Shown here: positions 42,822-50,917 of the stretch, in pieces
How the letters are laid out: every line of letters begins with the position of its first letter
Numbering within the stretch: position 1 is the stretch's first letter
Source: Bacillus spizizenii TU-B-10
GTDB taxonomy: Bacteria; Bacillota; Bacilli; Bacillales; Bacillaceae
Assembly: GCF_000227465.1 (NCBI RefSeq)
Contig: NC_016047.1
Coordinates: forward strand, 1,441,001-1,505,000
Direction of reading: 5' to 3'
DNA: 64,000 bases
The notes under the pieces: generated by a model
Seen by the model: only the letters and a program-made list of their open reading frames with translations
Told to the model about the DNA's origin: nothing
Database searches by the model: none
Program-made: the position numbers and the translations under genes

Positions 42822-43138
42822 TGCTGCACTGGATCAGTTTATTGTGCGCGGGATGTTTGGAGATGGCCGGCGTGGCCCTTATGAATCAATATGCGAAAGA
42901 AAAAAGCGTGAAATGGGTGCTGTTGATCATTGTTGGTTTTGCCGCTTCATTTTCCTTGCTGTCGTATGCCATGGAAACCATTCCAATGGGCACGGCTTAC
43001 GCTGTCTGGACAGGCATTGGCACCGCCGGCGGAGCGCTTGTTGGCATCCTCTTTTACAAGGAGCCGAAAGACGCCAAACGGATCTTTTTTATCGCTTTGA
43101 TTTTATGTTCAGCGGTCGGTTTAAAAATTCTGTCATAA
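42821..43138 (+). CDS. ykkD: Guanidinium exporter subunit YkkD (SMR family)
   Basis: 105 residues, four helices, membrane Glu in SLLCAGCLEMAGVALMNQYA and signature MGTAYAVWTGIGTAGGALVGI. It starts on the last base of the ykkC stop (TAATG), after AAAGGAGG in the ykkC end, which ties production of the two subunits in equal amounts. Confidence 0.95.
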   Translation: MLHWISLLCAGCLEMAGVALMNQYAKEKSVKWVLLIIVGFAASFSLLSYAMETIPMGTAYAVWTGIGTAGGALVGILFYKEPKDAKRIFFIALILCSAVGLKILS

Positions 43139-43139
43139 A

Positions 43140-43167
43140 TTGATTTTTATCAAATCTTCAGTATAAT
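43140..43167 (+). promoter_or_regulatory. Promoter of purU
   Basis: TTGATT (43140-43145), a 16-base spacer and TATAAT (43162-43167), 41 bases before the purU ATG. Confidence 0.65.
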
Positions 43168-43208
43168 GGATAAATAGTTTAGACTTACAAAGATAAGAGG
43201 GATTATTC

Positions 43209-44111
43209 ATGAAATCATATATGACACAGCGGTTGAACGAATACCGTGACGGAAATGAGGATAAAGGGCGTCTTTTGGTCAGCTGTCCCGATCAGCCTGG
43301 TATCGTCTCTGCGGTTTCCGCGTTTTTATTTGAACACGGCGCTAATATTATAGAATCCAATCAATATACGACAGACCCTGAAGGCGGCCGATTCTTCCTA
43401 AGAATCGAATTCGACTGCGAGGGTATTCGTGAGAAAAAAGAAACACTGCAGGAGGCGTTTGCGTCTGTTGCGGAAAATTTCGACATGACATGGAGCTTAA
43501 CATTGGCAAGCGAGCTGAAGCGTGTCGCCATTTTTGTCTCAAAGGAGCTTCACTGCCTGCATGAGCTGATTTGGGAATGGCAAACCGGCAACCTGATGGC
43601 GGAAATCGCTGTTGTCATCAGCAACCATGAGGAAGCGAGAGAACTGGTTGAACGGCTGAACATTCCATTCCACTATATGAAAGCGAACAAAGACATCAGA
43701 GCGGAAGTCGAAAAGAAGCAGCTTGAACTGCTTGAGCAATATGAGATTGATGTGATCGTGCTTGCACGCTATATGCAGATCTTAACCCCTGACTTTGTTT
43801 CGGCTCATCCGAATCGCATCATCAATATTCACCATTCGTTTCTGCCTGCTTTTATCGGTGCGAATCCGTACAAACGGGCTTACGAGCGTGGCGTGAAACT
43901 GATCGGAGCGACATCTCACTATGTCACAAACGATCTTGATGAAGGGCCGATCATTGAACAGGATATTGAGCGCGTGGACCACCGCGATAATACGGAAGCA
44001 CTGAAAAACATCGGAAGAACAATTGAACGCAGTGTGCTTGCCCGTGCTGTAAAATGGCATTTGGAAGACCGCGTTATCGTTCACGAAAATAAAACAATCG
44101 TCTTTAACTAG
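43209..44111 (+). CDS. purU: Formyltetrahydrofolate deformylase PurU (YkkE)
   Basis: 300 residues. An ACT domain (about 20-95, LLVSCPDQPGIVSAVSAFLFEHGANI) precedes a formyltransferase domain with the catalytic Asn-His-Asp: NIHHSFLPAFIGANPY and SHYVTNDLDEGPIIEQD. It hydrolyses 10-formyl-THF to formate and THF, giving formate for PurT in purine synthesis and balancing one-carbon pools. It is monocistronic, with AAGAGGGATTATTC before the start. Confidence 0.95.
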   Translation: MKSYMTQRLNEYRDGNEDKGRLLVSCPDQPGIVSAVSAFLFEHGANIIESNQYTTDPEGGRFFLRIEFDCEGIREKKETLQEAFASVAENFDMTWSLTLASELKRVAIFVSKELHCLHELIWEWQTGNLMAEIAVVISNHEEARELVERLNIPFHYMKANKDIRAEVEKKQLELLEQYEIDVIVLARYMQILTPDFVSAHPNRIINIHHSFLPAFIGANPYKRAYERGVKLIGATSHYVTNDLDEGPIIEQDIERVDHRDNTEALKNIGRTIERSVLARAVKWHLEDRVIVHENKTIVFN

Positions 44112-44121
44112 ACGGCAAGAT

Positions 44122-44145
44122 GCCCGCTCCATGCGGGCTCTTTTT
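44122..44145 (+). terminator. Terminator of purU
   Basis: GCCCGC / GCGGGC with a TCCAT loop, then TCTTTTTGG. Confidence 0.88.
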
Positions 44146-44159
44146 GGTGACAAAAAACC

Positions 44160-44188
44160 TTGACAAGTGTCCTTTTTCTTTGCATAAT
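44160..44188 (+). promoter_or_regulatory. Promoter of the proBA T-box transcript
   Basis: A consensus TTGACA (44160-44165), a 17-base spacer and CATAAT (44183-44188). Confidence 0.8.
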
Positions 44189-44196
44189 ATAAAAAA

Positions 44197-44435
44197 ATCA
44201 TTGAGCGTTGAAGAGGATTAGTAAGCAGACCTTTCTGTGACAGAGAGCAAAATGAACCGCTGAAACATTTTGCCGCATGAAACCTGCCGAACCTGCCTTG
44301 GAGTCTTAGGGGGAAAACCTAGGCGCGTAACCTGGCGTTACAGGAAAGCGGAGCGTGCATAAGCGCGTTCAATCAAGGTGGTACCACGGAAACCCATTTC
44401 GTCCTTATGAATCAGGATGAAATGGGTTTTTTTTA
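44197..44435 (+). ncRNA. T-box leader (probably tRNA-Pro) of proBA
   Basis: The conserved T-box sequence AAGGTGGTACCACGG lies at 44375-44389. It is followed by the terminator AACCCATTTCGTCCT / AGGATGAAATGGGTT with eight T (44391-44434). Stem I spans about 44205-44320; a CCT within GAACCTGCC (about 44289-44297) is a candidate Pro specifier. Uncharged tRNA-Pro would stabilise the antiterminator and switch on proline synthesis. Confidence 0.92.
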
Positions 44436-44473
44436 TTGTAAGTTGGCTGGCAAAAAGCCGCGGAGGAGAATAA

Positions 44474-45571
44474 ATGAAAAAACAAAGAATAGTAGTGAAA
44501 ATAGGAAGCAGTTCGCTCACAAATAGCAACGGAAGCATTGATGAGGCAAAAATCAGAGAGCATGTCCAAGCCATTTCCCTCTTGAAGAAAGCGGGACATG
44601 AAATGATTCTGATTACTTCGGGAGCCGTAGCGGCGGGGTTTTCCAGCCTCGGTTATCCGTCCCGCCCCGTTACCATTAAAGGAAAGCAGGCGGCGGCCGC
44701 GGTCGGACAAACACTGTTAATGCAGCAATATATGAATCAATTTAAACAATACTCATTGACTCCGGGGCAAATCCTTTTAACGAGAAATGATTTTTCGAAA
44801 AGAGAACGGTATCGAAACGCGTATGCAACGATAATGGAATTACTGGAGCGCGGCGTCATTCCGATTATCAATGAAAATGACTCTACATCTGTTGAAGAAT
44901 TGACATTCGGGGATAATGACATGCTTTCTGCGTTAGTCAGCGGATTGATTCATGCGGACCAGCTCATGATTCTCACTGACATTAACGGACTGTATGATGC
45001 CAATCCGAATGAAAATACTGAGGCGAAACGATTTGATTATCTGCCGGAGATCACGCCTGAATTATTGGGATATGCGGGCTCAGCCGGATCAAAGGTCGGC
45101 ACCGGCGGTATGAAATCAAAGCTATTAGCCGCTCAAACTGCGCTGTCTCTTGGAGTGAAAGTGTTCATTGGAACAGGCAGCGGAGAGAAAAAGCTGGCGG
45201 ACATTTTGGAAGGCAGGGGAGACGGCACTTATATCGGAGACAAAGAACTATCCTCGGTTAACAACACGAGACAGTGGATTCAGTTCCACTCGCCGATAGC
45301 AGGAGAGATCCTCATTGATGCGGGTGCCGAGGAGGCGATGATCCATAACGGAAGCAGCCTGCTGCCGGCTGGCGTAGTGGGCGTAAATGGAAGCTTTCCG
45401 AAAGGGGCGGTCGTGGAAGTCAGGGGACCGGGCGGCGTGATCGGCAAAGGCCAAACTCATTACTCCTCCGAGGAGATTATGGAGGCCAAAGGCAAACGAA
45501 GTAATGAACTTGATTTTGAGAGAACGTTTGAGGTTATTCATAGGAATGACTGGGTCAATTTAAAAGACTAG
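44474..45571 (+). CDS. proB: Glutamate 5-kinase ProB
   Basis: 365 residues. An amino-acid-kinase domain ([49 protein letters not shown]) is followed by a C-terminal PUA domain (about 277-365, [26 protein letters not shown]). It phosphorylates glutamate in the first step of anabolic proline synthesis. GGAGGAG precedes the ATG. The T-box upstream makes proline starvation the signal. Confidence 0.96.
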   Translation: MKKQRIVVKIGSSSLTNSNGSIDEAKIREHVQAISLLKKAGHEMILITSGAVAAGFSSLGYPSRPVTIKGKQAAAAVGQTLLMQQYMNQFKQYSLTPGQILLTRNDFSKRERYRNAYATIMELLERGVIPIINENDSTSVEELTFGDNDMLSALVSGLIHADQLMILTDINGLYDANPNENTEAKRFDYLPEITPELLGYAGSAGSKVGTGGMKSKLLAAQTALSLGVKVFIGTGSGEKKLADILEGRGDGTYIGDKELSSVNNTRQWIQFHSPIAGEILIDAGAEEAMIHNGSSLLPAGVVGVNGSFPKGAVVEVRGPGGVIGKGQTHYSSEEIMEAKGKRSNELDFERTFEVIHRNDWVNLKD

Positions 45572-45582
45572 GAGGCAGAAAA

Positions 45583-46830
45583 ATGAGTGAAGTTTCTGTA
45601 AAAGCGAAGCTGGCGAAAGAAGCAGCAGCCGAAATGATCATGAAAACAACGGTCGAGAAGGATGAGGCGCTCAGTCTCATTGCAAACGGACTCCGCAACG
45701 AACTGGACTTTCTCTTGTCGGAGAATGCAAAAGACATTAAGAACGGAAAAGAAAATGGTTTAACACCGGATGTCATTGACCGTCTCACGCTGGATGAGAA
45801 ACGCATTCGTGACATTGCGGACGCGGTAGAGCTCTTAATCGACTTGGCGGACCCGGTCGGCGAATCTCTTGAAACGATTGAAAAGGAAAACGGCCTGTTT
45901 ATTGAAAAAATCCGTGTGCCGCTCGGTGTCGTTGGAATGATTTATGAGGCGAGGCCAAACGTCACAGTTGATGCGGCTACCCTCTGCCTGAAGACAGGGA
46001 ATGCGGTTGTCCTGAGGGGGAGCTCCTCAGCCATTCACAGCAATAAAGCACTCGTCAATGTTATTCACAGAGCACTCGAGCAATCAGCGCTTCCGATCAA
46101 CGCTGTGCAGCTGATTGAGGATACGAGCAGAGAGACAGCAAAAGAGCTCTTTACGTTAAATGATGGCTTAGACGTATTGATTCCGCGCGGTGGCAAGAAA
46201 TTGATCGATCTCGTTGTCAGAGAATCAACAGTGCCTGTATTAGAAACCGGAGCAGGAAACTGCCACATTTTCATTGACGAAACGGCCAAACCGCAAATGG
46301 CAGAAAAGGTTGTCGTAAATGCCAAAACGCAGCGCCCTTCCGTATGCAACGCGATTGAATCACTCCTGATCCATAAAGCATGGGCGAAGCAACACGGGAA
46401 AGAATTGCTGGCTCAGCTAGAAAACGCAGGAGTTGACATTCGCGGTGATGAATTTGTATGTGAACTTCATCCTTCAAGCAAACAAGCGTCAGAAGAAGAT
46501 TGGGAAACGGAATTTTTAGCGCCAGTCATTAGCGTAAAGACGGTTGAGAACGTCCAAGAAGCTGTGAAGCATATCCAACAATACGGCACCAATCATTCTG
46601 AAGCAATTTTAACTGAAGATGACAAGCACGCGGCTTATTTTCAAACGGCTGTCGATGCTGCCGCTGTCTATCATAATGCGTCAACCCGTTTCACCGATGG
46701 ATTTGAATTCGGCTACGGAGCCGAAATCGGCATCAGCACGCAAAAGCTTCATGCAAGAGGGCCGATGGGACTTCCAGCACTGACTTCTACAAAATTCATT
46801 ATTAAAGGAACAGGGCAAATCCGCGAATAG
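45583..46830 (+). CDS. proA: Gamma-glutamyl phosphate reductase ProA
   Basis: 415 residues, aldehyde dehydrogenase-like fold. The catalytic Cys is in [14 protein letters not shown]; other family blocks are [19 protein letters not shown] and [18 protein letters not shown]. It forms glutamate semialdehyde, which cyclises to P5C for the reductases such as ProG. It lies 11 bases after proB with AGGAGGCAG before the ATG. A terminator ends the operon. Confidence 0.96.
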   Translation: MSEVSVKAKLAKEAAAEMIMKTTVEKDEALSLIANGLRNELDFLLSENAKDIKNGKENGLTPDVIDRLTLDEKRIRDIADAVELLIDLADPVGESLETIEKENGLFIEKIRVPLGVVGMIYEARPNVTVDAATLCLKTGNAVVLRGSSSAIHSNKALVNVIHRALEQSALPINAVQLIEDTSRETAKELFTLNDGLDVLIPRGGKKLIDLVVRESTVPVLETGAGNCHIFIDETAKPQMAEKVVVNAKTQRPSVCNAIESLLIHKAWAKQHGKELLAQLENAGVDIRGDEFVCELHPSSKQASEEDWETEFLAPVISVKTVENVQEAVKHIQQYGTNHSEAILTEDDKHAAYFQTAVDAAAVYHNASTRFTDGFEFGYGAEIGISTQKLHARGPMGLPALTSTKFIIKGTGQIRE

Positions 46831-46848
46831 CGAGGCAATATTCGATGA

Positions 46849-46881
46849 AAAAGCTTATCTCTAACGGGATAAGCTTTTTTT
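46849..46881 (+). terminator. Terminator of proBA
   Basis: AAAAGCTTATC / GATAAGCTTTT with an 8-base loop, followed by TTTTG. Confidence 0.92.
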
Positions 46882-46894
46882 GTGCGCAGAAAAA

Positions 46895-46932
46895 TTGACA
46901 CTGTAAATTAGATTGTGTACAATTTAATTGTA
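46895..46932 (+). promoter_or_regulatory. ohrA promoter with OhrR operator
   Basis: TTGACA (46895-46900), a 17-base spacer and TACAAT (46918-46923). The -10 is the first half of the palindrome TACAATTTAATTGTA (46918-46932), the OhrR-type operator, so repressor binding would cover the -10. Confidence 0.88.
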
Positions 46933-46958
46933 TAAAATATATTTAGGGGGATACAAAA

Positions 46959-47384
46959 ATGAGTCAGCCATTATTTACAGCCACTGTTTCAGCGGTAGGA
47001 GGAAGAGAAGGAAAGGTGATTTCATCAGACCGCGTTCTCGAGCTCGATGTCGCAATGCCGGGGACACCGAGAGCAAAGAAATTAGAAAAAGCGACAAATC
47101 CGGAGCAGCTGTTTGCAGCAGGTTACGCAGCTTGCTTTGACAGCGCACTTCAGCTTGTAGCAAGAACAGAACGAGTGAAAGTGGAGACAGAGGTTACAGC
47201 GCATGTCAGCCTGTTAAAGGATGAAGCAGATCAAGGCTACAAACTGGGTGTGACGCTGCAGGTGAAAGGAAAAGGAGTCAGTGCATCAGAATTACAGGCA
47301 CTTGTGCAAAAAGCGCACGGCGTCTGCCCGTATTCAAAAGCAACCTCCGGAAATATCGATGTTACGCTTGAAGTAGCTGAATAA
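46959..47384 (+). CDS. ohrA: Organic hydroperoxide reductase OhrA
   Basis: 141 residues, OsmC/Ohr family. The two redox cysteines are in AAGYAACFDSAL and HGVCPYSKATSGN. It reduces organic peroxides using a dithiol (dihydrolipoamide- or bacillithiol-linked in related systems). It is peroxide-inducible through OhrR, encoded convergently downstream. A second paralogue, ohrB, lies beyond ohrR. TTTAGGGGGATAC precedes the ATG. Confidence 0.94.
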   Translation: MSQPLFTATVSAVGGREGKVISSDRVLELDVAMPGTPRAKKLEKATNPEQLFAAGYAACFDSALQLVARTERVKVETEVTAHVSLLKDEADQGYKLGVTLQVKGKGVSASELQALVQKAHGVCPYSKATSGNIDVTLEVAE

Positions 47385-47390
47385 TAGAAA

Positions 47391-47429
47391 AAAAGAGGAT
47401 ACCTCGTATAAGGTATCCTCAATTTTTTT
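47391..47429. terminator. Bidirectional terminator ohrA / ohrR
   Basis: GAGGATACCT / AGGTATCCTC with a six-base loop, flanked by A-runs and T-runs. It overlaps the ohrR stop codon. Confidence 0.9.
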
Positions 47430-47862
47430 GATGAAGTGTTTCCAGCAATGTATATAGAGCGGATTTTAACTGTTTCAGGTCCTCTCCGGACAGATTTGAA
47501 AGCCCCAGGATCGTCCCTGGAATGTCAGCCGCTTTTTCTTTTAGTAACTTCCCGTCCTCTGTCAGGCTGATCAACACGGACCGCTCATCCTCTTCAGATC
47601 TTTTTCTCGTAATCAAACCCTGCTGTTCCATTCGTTTTAGCATCGGAGTGAGCGTTCCCGAATCTAAATACAGCAGCTCGCCCATTTTTTTGACAGTTAG
47701 CGTTTCGTGTTCCCATAACAAAAGCAAAACCAAATATTGAGGGTACGTCACATTTAGCTTTTCAAGCAGCGGCTTGTATTGCTTTGTCATTTCCCGCGAG
47801 CTCGCATAAAGCAAAAAACATAGCTGATTCTCCAATTTCATATGGTCAAATTCATTTTCCAT
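47419..47862 (-). CDS. ohrR: Organic-peroxide-sensing MarR-type repressor OhrR
   Basis: 147 residues from ATG 47862, with GGTGA six bases before it. The start MENEFDHMKLENQLCFLLYA places the sensing Cys at position 15, as in the one-Cys OhrR of 168. A winged helix follows (LTVKKMGELLYLDSGTLTPMLKRMEQQGLITRKRSEEDERSV). Oxidation of Cys15 by organic peroxides releases the ohrA operator. It lies between the two Ohr genes; ohrB is divergent. Confidence 0.95.
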   Translation of the reverse strand: MENEFDHMKLENQLCFLLYASSREMTKQYKPLLEKLNVTYPQYLVLLLLWEHETLTVKKMGELLYLDSGTLTPMLKRMEQQGLITRKRSEEDERSVLISLTEDGKLLKEKAADIPGTILGLSNLSGEDLKQLKSALYTLLETLHQKN

Positions 47863-47943
47863 CTTGTTCACCAACTCTTTTTGTCATTCGTTTCTATTGT
47901 ATCTGAAAAACTTCACTTTTCCTATTATCGGCAAACATAGTAT

Positions 47944-47967
47944 GTTTAAAAAGATCAGAAAGGGAAA
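47944..47967 (+). promoter_or_regulatory. SigB-type promoter of ohrB
   Basis: GTTTAA (47944-47949), a 12-base spacer and GGGAAA (47962-47967) match the general-stress sigma-B pattern. In 168 ohrB is SigB-dependent and not OhrR-controlled. Confidence 0.75.
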
Positions 47968-48003
47968 TATAACAACTAGATACAAATAAGGAGGTTAGGT
48001 AAT

Positions 48004-48414
48004 ATGGCACTATTTACAGCAAAAGTAACCGCGCGCGGCGGACGGGCAGGACATATTACATCAGATGACGGTGTTCTTGATTTTGATATTGTAATGCCAA
48101 ATGCCAAAAAAGAAGGACAAACCGGCACAAACCCGGAGCAGCTCTTTGCGGCAGGATACGCTGCTTGCTTCGGCGGCGCGCTCGAACATGTGGCCAAAGA
48201 ACAAAATATCGAGATTGATTCCGAAATTGAAGGACAGGTCAGCCTCATGAAGGATGAGAGCGACGACGGGTTTAAAATCGGCGTCACACTTGTTGTGAAC
48301 ACAAAAGATTTGGATCGCGACAAGGCGCAAGAGCTTGTCAATGCTGCTCATGAATTCTGTCCTTATTCAAAGGCAACCAGAGGAAATATTGATGTAAAAT
48401 TAGAATTAAAATAA
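48004..48414 (+). CDS. ohrB: General-stress organic hydroperoxide reductase OhrB
   Basis: 136 residues. The same Ohr fold as OhrA with both cysteines (AAGYAACFGGALEHV and HEFCPYSKATRGN), and a shorter N-terminal loop. AAGGAGGTTAGGTAAT precedes the ATG. The SigB-type promoter suggests it acts in general and stationary-phase stress, whereas OhrA responds to peroxide. Confidence 0.94.
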   Translation: MALFTAKVTARGGRAGHITSDDGVLDFDIVMPNAKKEGQTGTNPEQLFAAGYAACFGGALEHVAKEQNIEIDSEIEGQVSLMKDESDDGFKIGVTLVVNTKDLDRDKAQELVNAAHEFCPYSKATRGNIDVKLELK

Positions 48415-48421
48415 TGAACGG

Positions 48422-48452
48422 CATCCTGAGGGTTCTCAGGATGTTTTTTTGT
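48422..48452 (+). terminator. Terminator of ohrB
   Basis: CATCCTGAG / CTCAGGATG with a GGTT loop, then seven T. Confidence 0.92.
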
Positions 48453-48538
48453 GGGGAAGCATGCGGGGCGGGCATGATCTTTTCGAAGTGTGAATACATG
48501 TAATATAGGTGAATTCAGACTAGAGAAAAGGTGAGTAC

Positions 48539-49642
48539 ATGAAGAGACCAAAGCTGTCAGTATGTATGATTGTGAAAAATGAAGAACGCCATATTGCCCG
48601 CTGTTTAGAGAGTGTGCAGCCTATTGCCGATGAAATCATTGTGATTGATACCGGGTCAAACGATCGTACGGAAGACATTTGCACAAGCTTTCATGCCCAG
48701 GTGTATCATCATAAATGGGAGCAGGATTTTTCACAGGCGAGAAATGTCAGCCTGCAGCATGCCAAGGGTGAGTGGATATTGATCTTGGATGCCGACGAAG
48801 AATTAGATCCGGACACAGGCAGCCTATTGCCTTCGCTGCTGACTGACAGCCTGCCATCTCTCGGCTGCATGAAGGTTGTGAGCTATACAGGGAAGGAATG
48901 GGATGAAAACGAAGCGTTTGAACAAAGGCAGATCAGGCTGATCCGCAATCAGCAAAACATAACGTTTACGGGAAGGGTTTGCGAAAGGCCTGAGGGAGAA
49001 GAAGAAAGCAGTATTTTCTCACTTCCATGTATCATTCACCATTACGGGTATTTAGAGCAGGAGGCACAGCAAAAGCTTAAACACAACATGAGCTTATTGA
49101 ATATGGAATTGCTGACATCCAGTACTGACCCGTCTCTCCTTTATCAGAAAGCAGCTGAGTATGATAGAGGAAACGAACATGATAAAGCCCTCAGGCTGGC
49201 AGTGGATTGCATCAAGGAGTATAAAAGAAAAAAGCAAATTCCGCCGCCTGCTATCTATTATTTAAAGTATAAATTATTAATTGACGCAGAACGGTACGAA
49301 GAAGCGGAACGGGATATCCATGAAGCGCTGAGACATTATCCGGATTACTGCACGCTTCACTATTATAAAGGAATCATCATGTATCAGCTTAAAAAAGTCA
49401 GAGAAGCGATCACAGCCTTTGACACTTGCCTGCAAACCATTAATGAAAACCATCAGTACGTACAGGTGAAAGGAGCAGCCGATTTTAGATCAAGCTGCTG
49501 GCTCGGTGTCTGCCATGCTGAATTGCATCAGCATATGACCGCTGTTTTGTATTTGCAAAAAGCGCTGAAAGTCAATCCGAAGTGCGCACGGGCACAGCGG
49601 CTTCTCACCGAATTAACAAAGGATCAGGCCGCACATGCCTGA
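48539..49642 (+). CDS. Family 2 glycosyltransferase with TPR repeats
   Basis: 367 residues. The first 220 residues are a GT2 domain: LSVCMIVKNEERHIARCLESV, ADEIIVIDTGSNDRTEDICTSF, and a metal-binding DADEELDPD after EWILILDADE; a probable base lies in the GRVCERPEG region. The rest is helical TPR-like (LLYQKAAEYDRGNEHDKALRLAVDC, YEEAERDIHEALRHYPDYCTLHYYKGIIMYQL, AVLYLQKALKVNPKCARAQRLL). There is no signal or membrane segment. This GT-TPR layout occurs in bacterial protein or peptide glycosylation and in wall sugar addition; the acceptor is unknown. I do not recall a gene here in 168. AAAAGGTGAG precedes the ATG, and it has its own terminator. Confidence 0.82.
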   Translation: MKRPKLSVCMIVKNEERHIARCLESVQPIADEIIVIDTGSNDRTEDICTSFHAQVYHHKWEQDFSQARNVSLQHAKGEWILILDADEELDPDTGSLLPSLLTDSLPSLGCMKVVSYTGKEWDENEAFEQRQIRLIRNQQNITFTGRVCERPEGEEESSIFSLPCIIHHYGYLEQEAQQKLKHNMSLLNMELLTSSTDPSLLYQKAAEYDRGNEHDKALRLAVDCIKEYKRKKQIPPPAIYYLKYKLLIDAERYEEAERDIHEALRHYPDYCTLHYYKGIIMYQLKKVREAITAFDTCLQTINENHQYVQVKGAADFRSSCWLGVCHAELHQHMTAVLYLQKALKVNPKCARAQRLLTELTKDQAAHA

Positions 49643-49650
49643 TCCTTTTA
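49618..49650. terminator. Bidirectional terminator GT / guaD
   Basis: AAAGGATCAGGC / GCCTGATCCTTT with a 7-base loop. It lies inside the last codons of the glycosyltransferase and serves guaD on the - strand. Confidence 0.85.
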
Positions 49651-50118
49651 ATATTCTTTCTTATTGGCAAAATCCCGCCATGCCTGGAATGGGGATAAAT
49701 GCTCCTTCAGGGTCACCTGATAAAAAGGTATGTTTCTTTTTTCTGCCGGTTTATCAATTTCTTCATATATGAATGAATCATCAAATCCGGCTTCAGCAGC
49801 GTCTGTGTGCTCCGCTGCATAGTAAACGGCTTTCGGCCTGGCCCAGTAGATGGCGCCTAAGCACATGGGACACGGCTCGCAGCTCGCATATAAAATGCAA
49901 TCATCAAGCTGATAGGTGTCAAGTGCCCGGCAGGCATTTCGAATAGCTGTCACTTCTGCATGGGCAGTCGGGTCATTGCTTGTTGTGACGTTGTTCTGTC
50001 CCTCGGCAATAATGGCTCCGTCTTTCACGATAACGGCTCCGAAAGGCCCGCCAACTCCCGCATTCACTCCTTCACGAGCAAGATCGACAGCCCGTTTTAA
50101 GAACTTTTTATGATTCAT
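49648..50118 (-). CDS. guaD: Guanine deaminase GuaD
   Basis: 156 residues from ATG 50118, six bases after AGGAGGG. Cytidine-deaminase-type zinc site: His-Ala-Glu in DPTAHAEVTAIRNA and PCPMCLGAIYWA. The C-terminal segment (FDDSFIYEEIDKPAEKRNIPFYQVTL) is the domain-swapped part typical of this guanine deaminase. It converts guanine to xanthine for purine salvage and nitrogen supply. In-frame sequence upstream to 50202 lacks a ribosome site. Confidence 0.93.
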   Translation of the reverse strand: MNHKKFLKRAVDLAREGVNAGVGGPFGAVIVKDGAIIAEGQNNVTTSNDPTAHAEVTAIRNACRALDTYQLDDCILYASCEPCPMCLGAIYWARPKAVYYAAEHTDAAEAGFDDSFIYEEIDKPAEKRNIPFYQVTLKEHLSPFQAWRDFANKKEY

Positions 50119-50252
50119 CCCAAACCCTCCTGTCAATTGAGTGTTATAAGTATAGCCGAAAAAGGGGCAAAGAACATTCTCAAAAAAGTGCAAAATAAAC
50201 AAAGTATTTGGGGGATTTGCTAAGATAAAAGGAGAATAGAGGAGGGGTAATC

Positions 50253-50879
50253 ATGCTGCATTTATATATTGCCAGACACGGACAGACCCAATGGAACGTA
50301 GAAAAACGGATGCAGGGCTGGCTGGATTCTGATTTAACAGAACTTGGACTGTACAACGCCCGCGCTCTTGGGGAGCGTCTGAAGGATATTGAATTGAATC
50401 AGGTATACATCAGCCCGAGCAAGCGGACAGAAGAGACAGCAAAAACCGTACTGGGATCGCGGAGGCTCCCGCTGGTTAAAGATCATATGTTCAGAGAAAT
50501 GTCACTGGGCTCATGGGAAGGGAAAAAACAAGAAGATATTGAAAGGGACGAACCAGATCTTTTTCATGCTTATTTTCATTATCCCGAAGCTTATCGCCAG
50601 CAGGGATGTGAAACGTTTTTTGACTTTGAAAACCGGGTAAGGCTAGCTCTCCAAACTATTTTAGACAGCCATTCTTCCGGTAATGTTCTCTTGGTTACCC
50701 ATTCTGTCTTTATATTAATGCTGTTAAATATCATAAAGGGAAGACGCGTTCATGACATATGGAATTCTGCTTACATACATGATACATCATTGAGCCTTGT
50801 GGAATTTGATGAAAATGGAACAGCCAAAATATTAATAGAAGGGGACGGGAAGCATCGGAAACCGATTTCCGCTTTCTAA
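50253..50879 (+). CDS. Histidine phosphatase (phosphoglycerate mutase-like)
   Basis: 208 residues, full-length branch-1 histidine phosphatase. The phospho-His motif is YIARHGQTQWN near the start. Other catalytic residues are the Arg in SPSKRTEETA, the Glu in REMSLGSWEG and the second His in LLVTHSVFIL. The family includes alpha-ribazole phosphatases, PhoE-type broad phosphatases and sugar phosphatases; the substrate is not readable. GAGGAGGGG precedes the ATG. It lies between guaD and metE, where I recall no gene in 168. Confidence 0.85.
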   Translation: MLHLYIARHGQTQWNVEKRMQGWLDSDLTELGLYNARALGERLKDIELNQVYISPSKRTEETAKTVLGSRRLPLVKDHMFREMSLGSWEGKKQEDIERDEPDLFHAYFHYPEAYRQQGCETFFDFENRVRLALQTILDSHSSGNVLLVTHSVFILMLLNIIKGRRVHDIWNSAYIHDTSLSLVEFDENGTAKILIEGDGKHRKPISAF

Positions 50880-50885
50880 TAGAAA

Positions 50886-50916
50886 AAACCATCTGCCAAA
50901 GACAGATGGTTTCTAT
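50886..50916. terminator. Bidirectional terminator phosphatase / metE
   Basis: AAACCATCTG / CAGATGGTTT with a 7-base loop, A-run before and T-rich after, in both directions. Confidence 0.9.
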
Positions 50917-50917
50917 T

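Noticed and set aside
42790..43143. 117-residue ORF overlapping ykkD in another frame
   Set aside because: ykkD in the other frame has the SMR motifs and a coupled start; this frame has none.
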